Assembly (NCBI RefSeq): GCF_005239225.2
Contig: NC_133297.1
Coordinates: forward strand, 5,154,392 to 5,218,391
Length of the DNA: 64,000 bases
Direction of reading: 5' to 3'
Origin: Populus alba
Taxonomy: Eukaryota > Streptophyta > Magnoliopsida > Malpighiales > Salicaceae
Shown: piece after piece, positions 46,427 through 57,200 of the stretch
Position numbering within the stretch: the first letter of the stretch is position 1
How the letters are laid out: every line of letters starts with the position of its first letter
Notes under the pieces: model-generated
Told to the model about the DNA's origin: nothing
What the model saw: the letters and a program-made list of their open reading frames with translations, nothing else
The model's database searches: none
Position numbers and translations under genes: made by a program

Positions 46427-46782
46427 ATGGCTGCATAACATAGGCCAAATCTTGGTTTCGAGAGAGACAGGTTCTTATAAATCTCCTTGCTTTCTTCTTC
46501 ATCTTCTTTTCTTTTACTTAATTATTTAATCAAGTTAGTACTAATTTCCTTTTCTTACCAATCAATGCCTACTTCTCCATGCGATACTCACAAGAGGGTT
46601 ATGTCAGCATTTTTGGCCGCTCTATTTATAAACGCCACAACATCGGTGGCCGAGGCGATACCGCGGAGCCAGGAATCAGTTTACCAGAGGCTTTTGCCTC
46701 TTTGCCAGCGCCCTTGCTACAGTTTTCCTTCTGGTGCTTCCTACCCCACCTTGGGGGTAGAGTATCATATCTGTTCTATGTT
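46427..46782 (+). pseudogene. C-type gene, multiply broken
   Basis: The first exon (46427-46470) has a stop codon as its fourth codon (TAA 46436-46438) where the gene at 40594 has AAC. After the donor the intron is cut. CTTTTCTTACC, which lies mid-intron in C2, is joined directly to AATCAATGCCTACTTC of exon 2, so the acceptor and about 90 coding bases are missing; both sides share TACC. Near 46695 another 11 bases are gone relative to C2. The similarity ends at about 46782 in the third membrane segment. It cannot make the family protein. Confidence 0.8.
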
Positions 46783-48750
46783 TTTAATGTTTTTTTGAGA
46801 AAAAAAACTAGATAATAATTTAGTTAACTAGTGCCTTGTTAAAAAATGAGGGCATGTTTTTTTAAAAAGCTCGAGAACCACCTAAGAAAAAAATATATTG
46901 AAAACTACTTTGTATGCCATGGGATAAAGAGTAGAGAACCACCTTTTTTGTTTTTTTTTGTTTTTTTCATAGAGAAGGGATGCGTCGCCGTGCTGATAAG
47001 CAGAGGGCAGCACCGAATCCTTTCGAGTTTTGACTTCATTTTCACTCGCTAAATCAACTATACGCCGCATGATGATTGCAAAATGCCCCTTCAGACTATA
47101 CAAATTTTACTGTCTGAAATTCACAGTAATATAAATTTTTAATATTTTTAAAAATTTATAAGATTTTAACGGATAATTTTTAAAAAGTAAAAATAAATAT
47201 AAAATTTGATTAATTAAATTATATTTTTCAATTTTTTTTCATAAAAGTATACATTTAAGAATAGCAAACATGCTCAAAGATTATTTAATAAATAATACTA
47301 GACTTATATATTGATTATTTAAATAAATTAATTTTATTTTAATTAAATAATAATAAAAATAAACAATTATTAATCAACATTAAAAAACAGTTATAATAAT
47401 AATAAAAAAAAGCTTTTTTAACAGAGAATAAATAACATAGTTTAATTTTTAGCCAATTAAATATGAAATGAAAAAAAAAAATAAAATTGATTCGAGTTAA
47501 TTTGAGTTAGTATGATAGGCTTGTAATCTAAATAATAAAGAATAATACAACTTGAGTTAGCTTGTCAAACTCACGATAAATCATGTGATCATAATAACTT
47601 AATATAAAGTTGTGTTGGGGACAAACCACCTTACCAATATCTACATACACCAGCTAAAATGGAAAAAAACTTAACTATGATTCTAGCAACATGTAAAAGA
47701 GAGCTATTGGGTGGCGCCATACCCTTTGCTTGAATAGTATAAGCAACTTCCACGTGTTAATAATTTTTTTTAATTTAAATAATATTGAAAATATCAAATT
47801 ATCTTTACTCTACTTGATAATAAAAAAATAACCAAGAATGAAAAGATTAAAAAATTACAAACCCTTGAACACAAATTATCTTTGCTTTACTTAATAATAA
47901 TAAAAAAAATCAGATGAAAATATTAAAAAGCCCTAAATACAATCTTTAAAATTTTTACTTTTAAAAATAAAGTTGTCGTTTTATTATATTTTTTAAAAAT
48001 AAAAGATGAAAAAACCCTTATATGTTAACTTTAAAATTTGTTTTTAAAGAGCATTTTAGTTATCTTCACCCTGCTTAAAAAATTAGAAAATATACATATA
48101 TCTTCGATTAACTTTTTAATAACTAATGATCTGTGTCAAAAGATTGAATCACCCCCAGCTTCTAGGTTCTTTATTTTATTTTCTTTTTTTTTTAGAAGAG
48201 TGATAAAGTAATTACATTAGTGTAAGGATATGTTGGTGTACAGCTGTCAAATAAAAAAATTGCTCCGTCGATTGACCTGTTCAGTTCACATTTTAATATA
48301 AAATATATATTTTCGTATGGTAAAGATATGTTGGGACTAATTTATATGTTGATTGAAACTTTTAAATATACTTTCTCCAATAACAGTCGGAAAAACTTAA
48401 TAAACTGTCTGAATACACCAAACCAAAACAAGAATATAACTATAAAATCACTTGGAATTTACATTCAACTAAAACCTCTACACTGCATGCAGTCCCTATC
48501 CGGCTCTTGAAAAAGAAGAGAAAAAAATAAAGAACAAGAAGAAAAAAGATAACTAATAAAGAATACCAAAGCTATCTGGAACCTGATTTAAAGGATGAAC
48601 AAAATAATTGTTAAGGCTTAACTTCAACACAGCAACAATATTTTGCTATCTCATGATCTAGTTAGTATCTCTTATGCTAGACAACCACGATCGAACACCA
48701 TAAGACTTGTATAATGCTGATCATACATTTCTCCTGGGATGAGCTTACAG
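46783..48750. other. Right edge of the array and gene-poor DNA
   Basis: 46980-47100 is C-gene 3' flank (compare 42120-42240). 47460-47600 contains a weak fragment of the tandem repeat seen at 42430. Beyond about 47650 I find no similarity to the array and no convincing gene; the open frame at 48328-48510 is short and unsupported. Confidence 0.5.
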
Positions 48751-48903
48751 CTAAATGGAGGAACTTGGCAGGACATTTACCAATGGCTGGTACATTTCTC
48801 CTTGGAGTGCCAGAGTCCGAATCCTCTCCAGGTAAATGTGCAAATCAGGTAACGCTGTTTCCAGCTCATCCTGAGCATGAGGGAATTTGAAGTCAATGCC
48901 ACG
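48751..48903 (-). other. Possible coding exon remnant (minus strand)
   Basis: On the minus strand a frame opens after TAA and reads RGIDFKFPHAQDELETALPD and then LHIYLERIRTLALQGEMYQP, ending at TAG 48751-48753. Codon choice and amino-acid balance look protein-like. A potential acceptor TCATGCTCAG precedes GATGAG at 48870. I do not recognise the family. Upstream short frames (about 48905-49045) would need frameshifts, so a decayed gene or pseudogene is as likely as a terminal exon. Confidence 0.35.
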
Positions 48904-49276
48904 TTAAACTCCTAAACTAAAGCTTCGGTGGTTGATCCAACTTCATTTCCAACTTGTTCTTCCATCAATACAATTGCACGCACATCGACAGAAGATTAAC
49001 CCCCTCAATGATCTATGCTCAACCCGTCCATCTCTGATTATAGTACCAATCCTGTAACTTAATGCATGAATATAAAGATCGGTGAGGCAAGATTATGAGC
49101 AAAGATACACTAAAACTTGATAGTGCAGGATACAGTACCTCAGTAGCAGCAACAAAGACGTGCAACAGTGCAAGATGGAGCAACTAAACTTGCATTTGAC
49201 ATTTGGCTGGACCTAGTTTTCTGCACCTGCTCATTCTCTTTCCTCTCTCTTCTATCATGGTTCTGAAACCCTGGAG

Positions 49277-49281
49277 AGAGA
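49277..49281. repeat. Target-site duplication, left
   Basis: AGAGA before the 5' LTR, repeated at 54294-54298 after the 3' LTR. Confidence 0.85.
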
Positions 49282-49484
49282 TGTTAGAGAATAAAATCTC
49301 CATAAGAGACAATCTCCATAAATTAAGGAATTGTATATCTCGTAATTGTTGCAATCCCATAATATATGGGACAACTTTAATTCTAGTGTAACGGTAACTT
49401 ATTTCCTAGAACAGTACTCTGCTGTAGCTATATATATCTGTACATTAAAATACATCACAATTAATTAATTCTTCACTTTTCACA
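49282..49484 (+). repeat. 5' LTR
   Basis: 203 bp, starting TGTTAGAGAATAAAATC and ending CTTCACTTTTCACA, with TG..CA termini. A TATATATAT stretch near 49431 could serve as the TATA box. It reads the same as 54091-54293. Confidence 0.95.
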
Positions 49485-49496
49485 TGGTATCAGAGC
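49485..49496 (+). promoter_or_regulatory. Primer binding site
   Basis: TGGTATCAGAGC directly after the LTR is complementary to the 3' end of plant initiator methionine tRNA, the usual copia primer. Confidence 0.9.
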
Positions 49497-49677
49497 GTAC
49501 CTTCTGCTAGCTCTTCTTTTTCCGCTGCAATCTTTGTCTTGTTTCTCTTTGATTGAAACAAATTTCTTCTTTATCTTCTTTTATCAGAGCTTACCTTGTG
49601 GTGGCTCTTCTTTTTCCGTTGCAGCTTTTGTATTCTTTCTCTTTGATTGAAACAGATTTCCTCTTTATCTTCTTTCA
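49488..49677 (+). repeat. Tandem duplication in the retrotransposon leader
   Basis: Two diverged units with a period of about 94 bases: TATCAGAGCGTACCTTCTGC (49488) and TATCAGAGCTTACCTTGTGG (49582). Each continues through CTCTTCTTTTTCC, TTTCTCTTTGATTGAAACA and TTTATCTTCTTT. The second unit includes a truncated copy of the primer binding site. Confidence 0.85.
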
Positions 49678-49679
49678 TC

Positions 49680-52600
49680 ATGGGCAATGACGATGAGTCT
49701 TCTCAAAGCTCCATCATTGAGAATCTTTTTTTTATACACTCTTCAGATCACCCAGGGCTCTTACTTGTTACCAAGCGCCTTAATGGTGATAATTATCCCA
49801 CGTGGAAACGCTCCATGATTATTGCCCTTACAGCCAAGAACAAAATTGGTTTTGTGAATGGCTCCTATGAAACACCTTCGCAAGCAAATAAACCAGCTGA
49901 CTTCGCCCTCTGGGAAAGGTGTGACAAAATGGTGCTTTCTTGGCTACTCAATGCGGTCGAACCTGATTTGGCAGAAGGGGTTGTTTATGCAGACACAGCA
50001 CGTGAAATCTGGAAAGACTTTGAAGATCGATTTTCTCAAGGCAATGCTCCACGAATCTACCAAATCCAAAAGGCAATTGCCTTCCACACCCAAGGTTCGA
50101 TGCCTGTATCCAATTATTATACAAAACTTAAAAGCTATTGGGATGAACTAACCTCCTACAGGGGAACACCATCTTGCTCTTGTGATGGAATGAAAGAATA
50201 CAATAAGTTTAAAGAACAGGACCAAATTATGCAGTTTTTGATGGGGTTAAATGATTCGTACAATGCTGTGCGTGGCCAAATCTTACTTATGAAAGAACTC
50301 CCAAGTGTTCGGGAGGTATATTCACTAATTATTCAGGAGGAGAAGCAACGGGAAATTGGATCACCTGTCATCGAAGGAGTTTCCATCGCTGCTGCCGTGA
50401 AAACACAAAAAAGAGCCGGATCTTCTCACCATCGTTCTGGAAATCAGACTAGTTTCAGAGGCACACCAACCTCTTATGAACGCACACTGCACTGTACCTA
50501 TTGCAATCAGGATCATCACACAATCGATCATTGTTACAAGCTTCATGGCTATCCTCCTGGACATAAACTTTATCATGGTGGTTCCAACCCATCTGGGCAT
50601 TCTAACGCAAGGAGTGCATCACACAATGAAAGCCGCAACAAATGGCGCACTTCATCTTCTTATGCACATCAGGTCCAAGCAAAACCAACAACAGCTGCGA
50701 CCCAAACTGAACAATCCAGTTCTCATGTGGATCGATCCACTCAAAATTTGAAAAATATTTTGGATGGTCTTTCTGTAGATCAATGCAAACAATTAGCAGC
50801 AGCAATGGTACACTTCTCTAAACCCACATCTGAAAATACAGATGTTTTTGCCAACGCTGCAGGTCTGCCCAATTCCCCATCTGTTAATTCAATTTTATCT
50901 CACTCTTGGATACTTGATAGTGGTGCCACGGACCATATTTCATCTGATCCTACCCTTTTTATTCACTCTAATACTTCTCGTATGTCATGTGTTAATCTAC
51001 CTACAGGTTCATCAGTGCCCATCGATTCCACTGGAACTATTCTCTTTAATAAAAACATTACCCTTGACAATGTTCTTCATGTGCCTTCTTTTCGTCTCAA
51101 TTTAATGTCTGCTAGTAAACTCACAAAATCTTTACGTTGTTGTATAATTCTTTTTCCTGATTTTTGTGCCATCCAGGACTTGGCTACGGGGAAGATGATT
51201 GGATGGGGTAAACAAGATGGTGGACTCTACTACATGTCATCTATCTCTCAGGTGCCACTTTCCTGTCATGTTTCCTCTCCGTCCACTCTTTGGCATCAAC
51301 GACTTGGGCATCCTTCAGTTGCTCGCCTCAAATTGCTTTCTTCCTTTATTCCTTCCATGCCTACTTTATTTGATAATCATTGTCGTGTTTGCCCAATGGC
51401 CAAACAAACTCGAAGTTCTTTTCCCTTAAGTAATATTTCTACTACTGCACCTTTTTCCTTACTTCATTGTGATATCTGGGGACCACACCGGATTTCATCA
51501 CATTCCGGTGCTCGTTATTTTCTCACTATTGTAGACGATTTTACTAGATGCACTTGGGTTTTTCTCATGAGTAACAAATCTGACACCCAATCCCTGCTTA
51601 AATCCTTCTTTATTTTTGTTTGCACTCAATTTAATGTTAACATTAAAACCATACGCACTGATAATGGATCTGAATTTCTTTCTATGAAAGATTTTTTTCT
51701 TAACAATGGGGTTGAGTTTCAACGTTCATGTGTGTATACACCACAACAAAATGGCATTGTTGAACGCAAGCATCGCCACATTCTCAATGTCGCACGTGCT
51801 TTGCGCTTCCAATCTAATTTACCCTTATCTTTTTGGGGGGAGTGTATTTTGACCGCAATCTACCTTATTAATAGATTACCCACCCCATTACTAAACCAAA
51901 AATCCCCTTTTGAACTGCTCTATAATAAACCACCAACTTACTCGCATCTTCGAGTTTTTGGTTGCCTTTGTTATGCTACTATAGTTCACCCTCACCATAA
52001 ATTTGATTCTCGTGCCCGTCGTTGCATCTTTCTTGGTTACCCTACAGGTCAAAAAGGTTACAAATTATACGACCTTGATTCTCATCACTTTCTTGTTAGT
52101 CGGGATGTTACCTTTCATGAAACCATTTTCCCCTATGCTGAAAAACACTCACTGCCCTTAACACATCCAGTCCTCCCTTTACCATTGGACCCACCTCACC
52201 CAGATCCATTTCCCATTAGCTCACACTCCAACCCACTACCCTCATCTGAACCCAATACCCGATCTAACACACATTACCCACATGGGTCCTCCTCATTTGA
52301 CCTTACGCCTTCATCACCTTCCTCTTTAGCGCCTGCACTTGTTCCTACTCGACAATCCACCCGCCAAAAACGTCCTCCATCTTGGCAACAATATTATCAC
52401 CTCTCCAATGCTACTATCTCCCCACACTTCTCATCCGCTCCGACGCCATCTCCTTCAGGTACTCATCACCCTTTATCTCATTTTTTATCCCTTTCTCGGT
52501 TTTCTCCTTCCTATAGAGTTTTCCTAGCTAACATTTCAGGCACAACTGAGCCCACTTCTTATACCCAAGCTGTCAAAGATCCTCACTGGCGAGATGCTAT

Positions 52601-54083
52601 GCAAGATGAACTTGATGCTTTGGAACAACAAAATACTTGGACCCTCATGCCATTACCTTCTGGCCACAAACCCATTGGTTGTAAATGGGTTTACAAGATT
52701 AAATACAAATCTGATGGTACGATTGATCGTTACAAAGCTCGTCTTGTTGCTAAGGGCTATACTCAGATTGAAGGCATCGACTATCAGGAAACCTTTTCTC
52801 CAACTGCTAAACTCACCACTCTTCGTTGCCTCATTGCTGTGGCCTCTGCCCGTGGTTGGTTCATTCACCAACTTGACGTCCATAATGCATTTCTTCATGG
52901 TGACTTATCTGAAGTCGTGTATATGGACCCTCCTCCTGGTCTTCGCCGACAGGGGGAGAATCTTATATGTCGTCTCAACAAGTCTTTATATGGTCTGAAA
53001 CAAGCCTCTCGTAACTGGTTTTCTAAGTTTTCCACAGCCATTCAGACAGCTGGTTTCCAACAGTCCAAGGCAGATTATTCACTTTTTACCAGAGTTAATG
53101 GTACTTCTCTCACTGCCGTTCTTATATATGTTGATGACATACTTGTTACTGGCAATAGTTTGGATGAAATAAACAGTCTCAAATCATTCTTGCTTCGACA
53201 CTTCCGCATCAAAGACCTTGGTGATCTAAGATATTTTTTGGGGCTTGAATTTTCTCGATCAAAACAAGGAATCTTTATGTGTCAACGGAAGTATGCCTTA
53301 GATATCTTACAAGATGCAGGCCTACTAGGTGGACGACCAGACTCTTTTCCCATGGAACAACATCTGAAACTTACTCCTACTGATGGTGTTCCACTTGAAG
53401 ATCCAACCCGTTATCGACGATTAGTTGGGAGGTTAATCTACCTCACAGTCACTCGACCAGACATTGTGTATTCTGTTCAGATATTGAGTCAGTTTATGCA
53501 ACAACCTAGAAAACCACACTTAGATGCAGCACTTCGGGTCTTGAGGTTTATCAAAGGCACACCTGGTCAAGGTTTGTTCTTTCCAGCGGATAACAACCTT
53601 GACTTAATAGCTTATTGTGATTCTGACCATGCAGGATGCCCTACAACGAGAAGATCTACCACAGGGTATTGTGTATTCCTTGGTGGTTCTCTTATTTCTT
53701 GGAAATCTAAGAAACAATCAAATGTTGCAAAATCAACAGCAGAAGCAGAATATCGCGCCATGGCAACCACGTGCCTAGAGATAACATGGCTACGCTACAT
53801 TCTAGATGATTTAAAAGTCATTCAAGATAAACCCACAATATTAAATTGTGATAATGAAGCTGCTTTGCACATTGCAGCCAATCCTGTGTTTCATGAGCGT
53901 ACTAAACATATAGAGATAGACTGTCACGTTGTAAGGGAGAAGCTACAAGCAGGAATCATCTCTACTTCTCACGTTCGCTCACATGAACAAATTGCCGACA
54001 TGTTCACAAAGGCATTGGGACGGGATCAACTAAAATTCTTAAGTGGCAAGTTGGGACTTCAAAACATTCACTCTCCAACTTGA
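49680..54083 (+). CDS. Copia gag-pol polyprotein
   Basis: 1467 residues from ATG 49680 (MGNDDESS); the frame is open 11 codons further up but without an ATG. In order: a gag region of the UBN2/Retrotran_gag type (about 20-230, with NYPTWKRSM); a CCHC zinc knuckle at about 272-285 (CTYCNQDHHTIDHC); an aspartic protease with DSGATDH at 413; a GAG-pre-integrase zinc region (from H539); an integrase core with D598, D661 and E695; reverse transcriptase with YVDD at 1150-1153; and RNase H with DSDHAG at 1314. It makes the particle, cuts the precursor, copies the RNA and inserts the DNA. There is no stop or frameshift. gag and pol share one frame, as is usual for plant copia. Expression should come from the 5' LTR. 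Confidence 0.95.
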   Translation: MGNDDESSQSSIIENLFFIHSSDHPGLLLVTKRLNGDNYPTWKRSMIIALTAKNKIGFVNGSYETPSQANKPADFALWERCDKMVLSWLLNAVEPDLAEGVVYADTAREIWKDFEDRFSQGNAPRIYQIQKAIAFHTQGSMPVSNYYTKLKSYWDELTSYRGTPSCSCDGMKEYNKFKEQDQIMQFLMGLNDSYNAVRGQILLMKELPSVREVYSLIIQEEKQREIGSPVIEGVSIAAAVKTQKRAGSSHHRSGNQTSFRGTPTSYERTLHCTYCNQDHHTIDHCYKLHGYPPGHKLYHGGSNPSGHSNARSASHNESRNKWRTSSSYAHQVQAKPTTAATQTEQSSSHVDRSTQNLKNILDGLSVDQCKQLAAAMVHFSKPTSENTDVFANAAGLPNSPSVNSILSHSWILDSGATDHISSDPTLFIHSNTSRMSCVNLPTGSSVPIDSTGTILFNKNITLDNVLHVPSFRLNLMSASKLTKSLRCCIILFPDFCAIQDLATGKMIGWGKQDGGLYYMSSISQVPLSCHVSSPSTLWHQRLGHPSVARLKLLSSFIPSMPTLFDNHCRVCPMAKQTRSSFPLSNISTTAPFSLLHCDIWGPHRISSHSGARYFLTIVDDFTRCTWVFLMSNKSDTQSLLKSFFIFVCTQFNVNIKTIRTDNGSEFLSMKDFFLNNGVEFQRSCVYTPQQNGIVERKHRHILNVARALRFQSNLPLSFWGECILTAIYLINRLPTPLLNQKSPFELLYNKPPTYSHLRVFGCLCYATIVHPHHKFDSRARRCIFLGYPTGQKGYKLYDLDSHHFLVSRDVTFHETIFPYAEKHSLPLTHPVLPLPLDPPHPDPFPISSHSNPLPSSEPNTRSNTHYPHGSSSFDLTPSSPSSLAPALVPTRQSTRQKRPPSWQQYYHLSNATISPHFSSAPTPSPSGTHHPLSHFLSLSRFSPSYRVFLANISGTTEPTSYTQAVKDPHWRDAMQDELDALEQQNTWTLMPLPSGHKPIGCKWVYKIKYKSDGTIDRYKARLVAKGYTQIEGIDYQETFSPTAKLTTLRCLIAVASARGWFIHQLDVHNAFLHGDLSEVVYMDPPPGLRRQGENLICRLNKSLYGLKQASRNWFSKFSTAIQTAGFQQSKADYSLFTRVNGTSLTAVLIYVDDILVTGNSLDEINSLKSFLLRHFRIKDLGDLRYFLGLEFSRSKQGIFMCQRKYALDILQDAGLLGGRPDSFPMEQHLKLTPTDGVPLEDPTRYRRLVGRLIYLTVTRPDIVYSVQILSQFMQQPRKPHLDAALRVLRFIKGTPGQGLFFPADNNLDLIAYCDSDHAGCPTTRRSTTGYCVFLGGSLISWKSKKQSNVAKSTAEAEYRAMATTCLEITWLRYILDDLKVIQDKPTILNCDNEAALHIAANPVFHERTKHIEIDCHVVREKLQAGIISTSHVRSHEQIADMFTKALGRDQLKFLSGKLGLQNIHSPT

Positions 54084-54090
54084 GGGGGAG
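54080..54090 (+). promoter_or_regulatory. Polypurine tract
   Basis: TTGAGGGGGAG directly before the 3' LTR, overlapping the stop codon TGA of the polyprotein; it would prime plus-strand DNA synthesis. Confidence 0.85.
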
Positions 54091-54293
54091 TGTTAGAGAA
54101 TAAAATCTCCATAAGAGACAATCTCCATAAATTAAGGAATTGTATATCTCGTAATTGTTGCAATCCCATAATATATGGGACAACTTTAATTCTAGTGTAA
54201 CGGTAACTTATTTCCTAGAACAGTACTCTGCTGTAGCTATATATATCTGTACATTAAAATACATCACAATTAATTAATTCTTCACTTTTCACA
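54091..54293 (+). repeat. 3' LTR
   Basis: 203 bp with the same sequence as 49282-49484 by direct reading. Followed by AGAGA (54294-54298), the right target duplication. Confidence 0.95.
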
Positions 54294-57200
54294 AGAGAGA
54301 AGAGCTACATGCCCTCACGTAGGCACTGCTAGCTGGAGCAAAGAAATTGGGATATGATTTCAGCTGAAAATTACTGCTGTGTGATTCACTGTCCTAAAAA
54401 CAGAAGCTTGGGAAATTCAGTGCAGTGAAATGCAAGAATGAATCATAATTGCAGTGGTGGTCAATCTAATGCTAACAACAAGGCAAATAATTTTGTGATA
54501 TAATAGATGTGACGAAAGTACCATAGAAAGTAGAGCTCTGAACATTGCAATAAACTATTTTCTCAATGATGTTGTTCAAAATCACAGAACTCTAATAGCC
54601 TTTTACAATACCATATCATATTTTGCATCTCTAATAGTCTTGAATGAGTGCAAAAACCCTTCTTATAGAACATAGAGCAATCGAACGGGTAGCACGAAGG
54701 GGTTGAGACCACCAATATCATATTTTGCATCCGAAAGCATGAGCAGTCGTCCGTGGGCCAATTCAGCAGAGTCATGCTTGACTGGAATACGGCCACCGCT
54801 GCTAGGTTCACCTCATGCCCCAAGAAAGCGTGATGCGGAGAAAAACAACTTTAGAATCAAATTCCACCGCAGTGGGTACACCAAGTTTTGCTTGAAGAAC
54901 ATTATCTATCTTAAATTGGCAGATTGACATTCCTATCAGATGACAATCCAACTTCCTACAAGAGCAGGCCAGGCAGAAAAATCAAATTGACAGAAGACAT
55001 TCCATAGACATAAGCTTTCTAGATCAGATAGGACATGAAAGTGCAGCAATATTAGACACAAACAGAATCGAAAACTGTTGGTTGAAGCGCGAATCATAAC
55101 AAGTAAAACAAGTAACAAAATAAATAAGTAAAAAGTATTGTCAAATTGAAAAATTATCAATAAATACTAAAATTTATTGAATCAAAATCTATTTGACAAA
55201 TCAAATATAATATGAAAATTTTCCAAGTTAAATAAAACAAACAATTAAAGAAGTAAATGAAATCAGAATTAAACAAAATCGACATCTTAATTGAATTAAT
55301 CCTATAGAAAAAAAAAATTATTGTTAATAATCAAGTCCAACTAATTTAATTATCAATTTCTCTCTCATGCATCAGTAAATTATTTTAACAAGCAAATTTC
55401 CTACATCTCTATAAATTAACTTGTCAAAATTCTCTATAAATTGTTAAAATTCTTAAAAAACAATAAAATCTCTAGAGATCACACAAGTTCATTAGATATC
55501 TGTCCTATGGATTTCTTATATTATTTCCAATAAAGACCAAAACAATTTGAATAATCCCAAATCATGCAAATAATGTTCAAACATGTACAAGCATTAAGTT
55601 CATAATGAAACACTCCACAAATCCTGGATTGATTCAATCAAAAAAGACATTCCCATAATCATAGTTAGGTTATATCAAAAATCCCAGAATAAAGAAATTA
55701 TTCCATAGTCAAATTAAAAGAAATTATATGTGATACAATGATAAACATCTCTAGAGTTGAAGAAATTGACTTCTTGAAGGATAGCCGTATCTTGCGTCAA
55801 TCATCCCGGTCTACTTTCCTCCAAATGCTGCCTCCTCTCTATTGTATTGTGTCTAGCGTGTCCTTCTGTTCTCCATCTCCAGCAGTTGTTATGAAGAGGA
55901 TTTATATCTTGGTCGTATCCTCCCAAGACAGGGAACTCGTTTTCCTTATCTGCCAGACATTTTTGCTTAGGTTGCGGGCTGATTTTGAGGAAGCACACGT
56001 GTGAATTACAAATTTTTCATTTCCAGAACAATTGTATCCCTTCAAATCATCTTTCCAACGCATCTGGTCTTGCATTTTCCTGACTTTTACAACTTCAGAT
56101 ATGGGCTGAAAACTGAGACAGTGTCAGCTTGCAGACTCTGGATTGATTCAGACTGTATTTCAGCTCACCTTTTGGGCTTGAAAACAGGAAAACTGGGTTC
56201 TACGCTACCATACAATTGGTCTCACCTTTTCAAAAAGGTAAAGAGCACATGAAACCAAGTTTTATATTTCCAGTTATGACCCGAAAACCAATCAGCATCC
56301 TGACTTGATTAGAACAGACCAACTAAGATTTGAACTCTAAACTCAGCCCATAGTCTGCCTCTGCCTCTTCACATGATCTCATTTTCAACCCAATTCAGTA
56401 GTCAAACACCTGAAAAACATCATGAATTCCCAGAAATTAAATGAATACAAAAGTTCTAAAATTCTAAATAAACTAGCTGAGAAACAAAAAAAACACTTCA
56501 AATCAAAACAATTATGACTAAGAAAACGTGTGCAATAAATTCCATTGCCAGACACATTACTGAGTGAAACCTGAAATCAATATGATATGAAAGTAACCAA
56601 CCTGAAATTGGCCAAACAACTAGCTTTTCTAGAATAGAAAAGACAGGAAGGTGTCCCAATATTGGACACAACATGAAATTAAAGATTACAGACAACAATA
56701 CAATATAACACATCAATCAACACAAAGACATGCAGACACGAATTGCTATCTACCTATTGTAGAATAGTTCATTCAGAATTTCAAAGCAGTGACCAGAATG
56801 CTCCAGACAGGCAGCTACCGTGTCATTCAATATGTAAAACAAATTGCAAGAAAAAAATAACAAAGCATTGGGCTTGGGAATTTAAGGAAGCAATAATACA
56901 ATGAAGTTCATCTGCTGGCACAAGTATTTGCATTTAGAAAAGGGAGAAGTGTTTAATAGGCTAAGTTTAAATTACCAGATGACATGTCAACTCAAGCTGA
57001 ACTTCCTGGAAAATGCAGGACACCCCAAGTCTGACAGGCCAAACAGAAATATGGAAGCACCAGCCATTGACAGGTATCTTCCACATCTGATCTGGAAATC
57101 AACATCATGGAAACAGTCCCTAGAAATAATTTCCCGAGAAAAGAAAATGAATTAGTTTCATCACATTTTTCACGTGATTAATTTCTTATGTAGAACTAAA

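Larger units (their letters stand above)
49282..54293 (+). mobile_element. Complete Ty1/copia LTR retrotransposon
   Basis: A 5012-bp element with LTRs of 203 bp (TGTTAG...TTCACA), a primer binding site, a single gag-pol frame, a polypurine tract and a 5-bp target duplication. The order protease, integrase, reverse transcriptase, RNase H defines the copia superfamily. I see no difference between the two LTRs and no stop or frameshift in the frame, so the insertion looks recent and the copy potentially autonomous. Confidence 0.95.

Noticed and set aside
49647..49679. Upstream extension of the copia polyprotein
   Set aside because: It starts with TTG inside the duplicated leader; the first ATG in frame is 49680.
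50361..52998. Several 60-130 codon frames on both strands within the copia element
   Set aside because: All are shadows of the single gag-pol frame.
55738..56252. Open frames of 65-88 codons on both strands
   Set aside because: No frame shows consistent codon use or splice context; the stretch looks like an old repeat.
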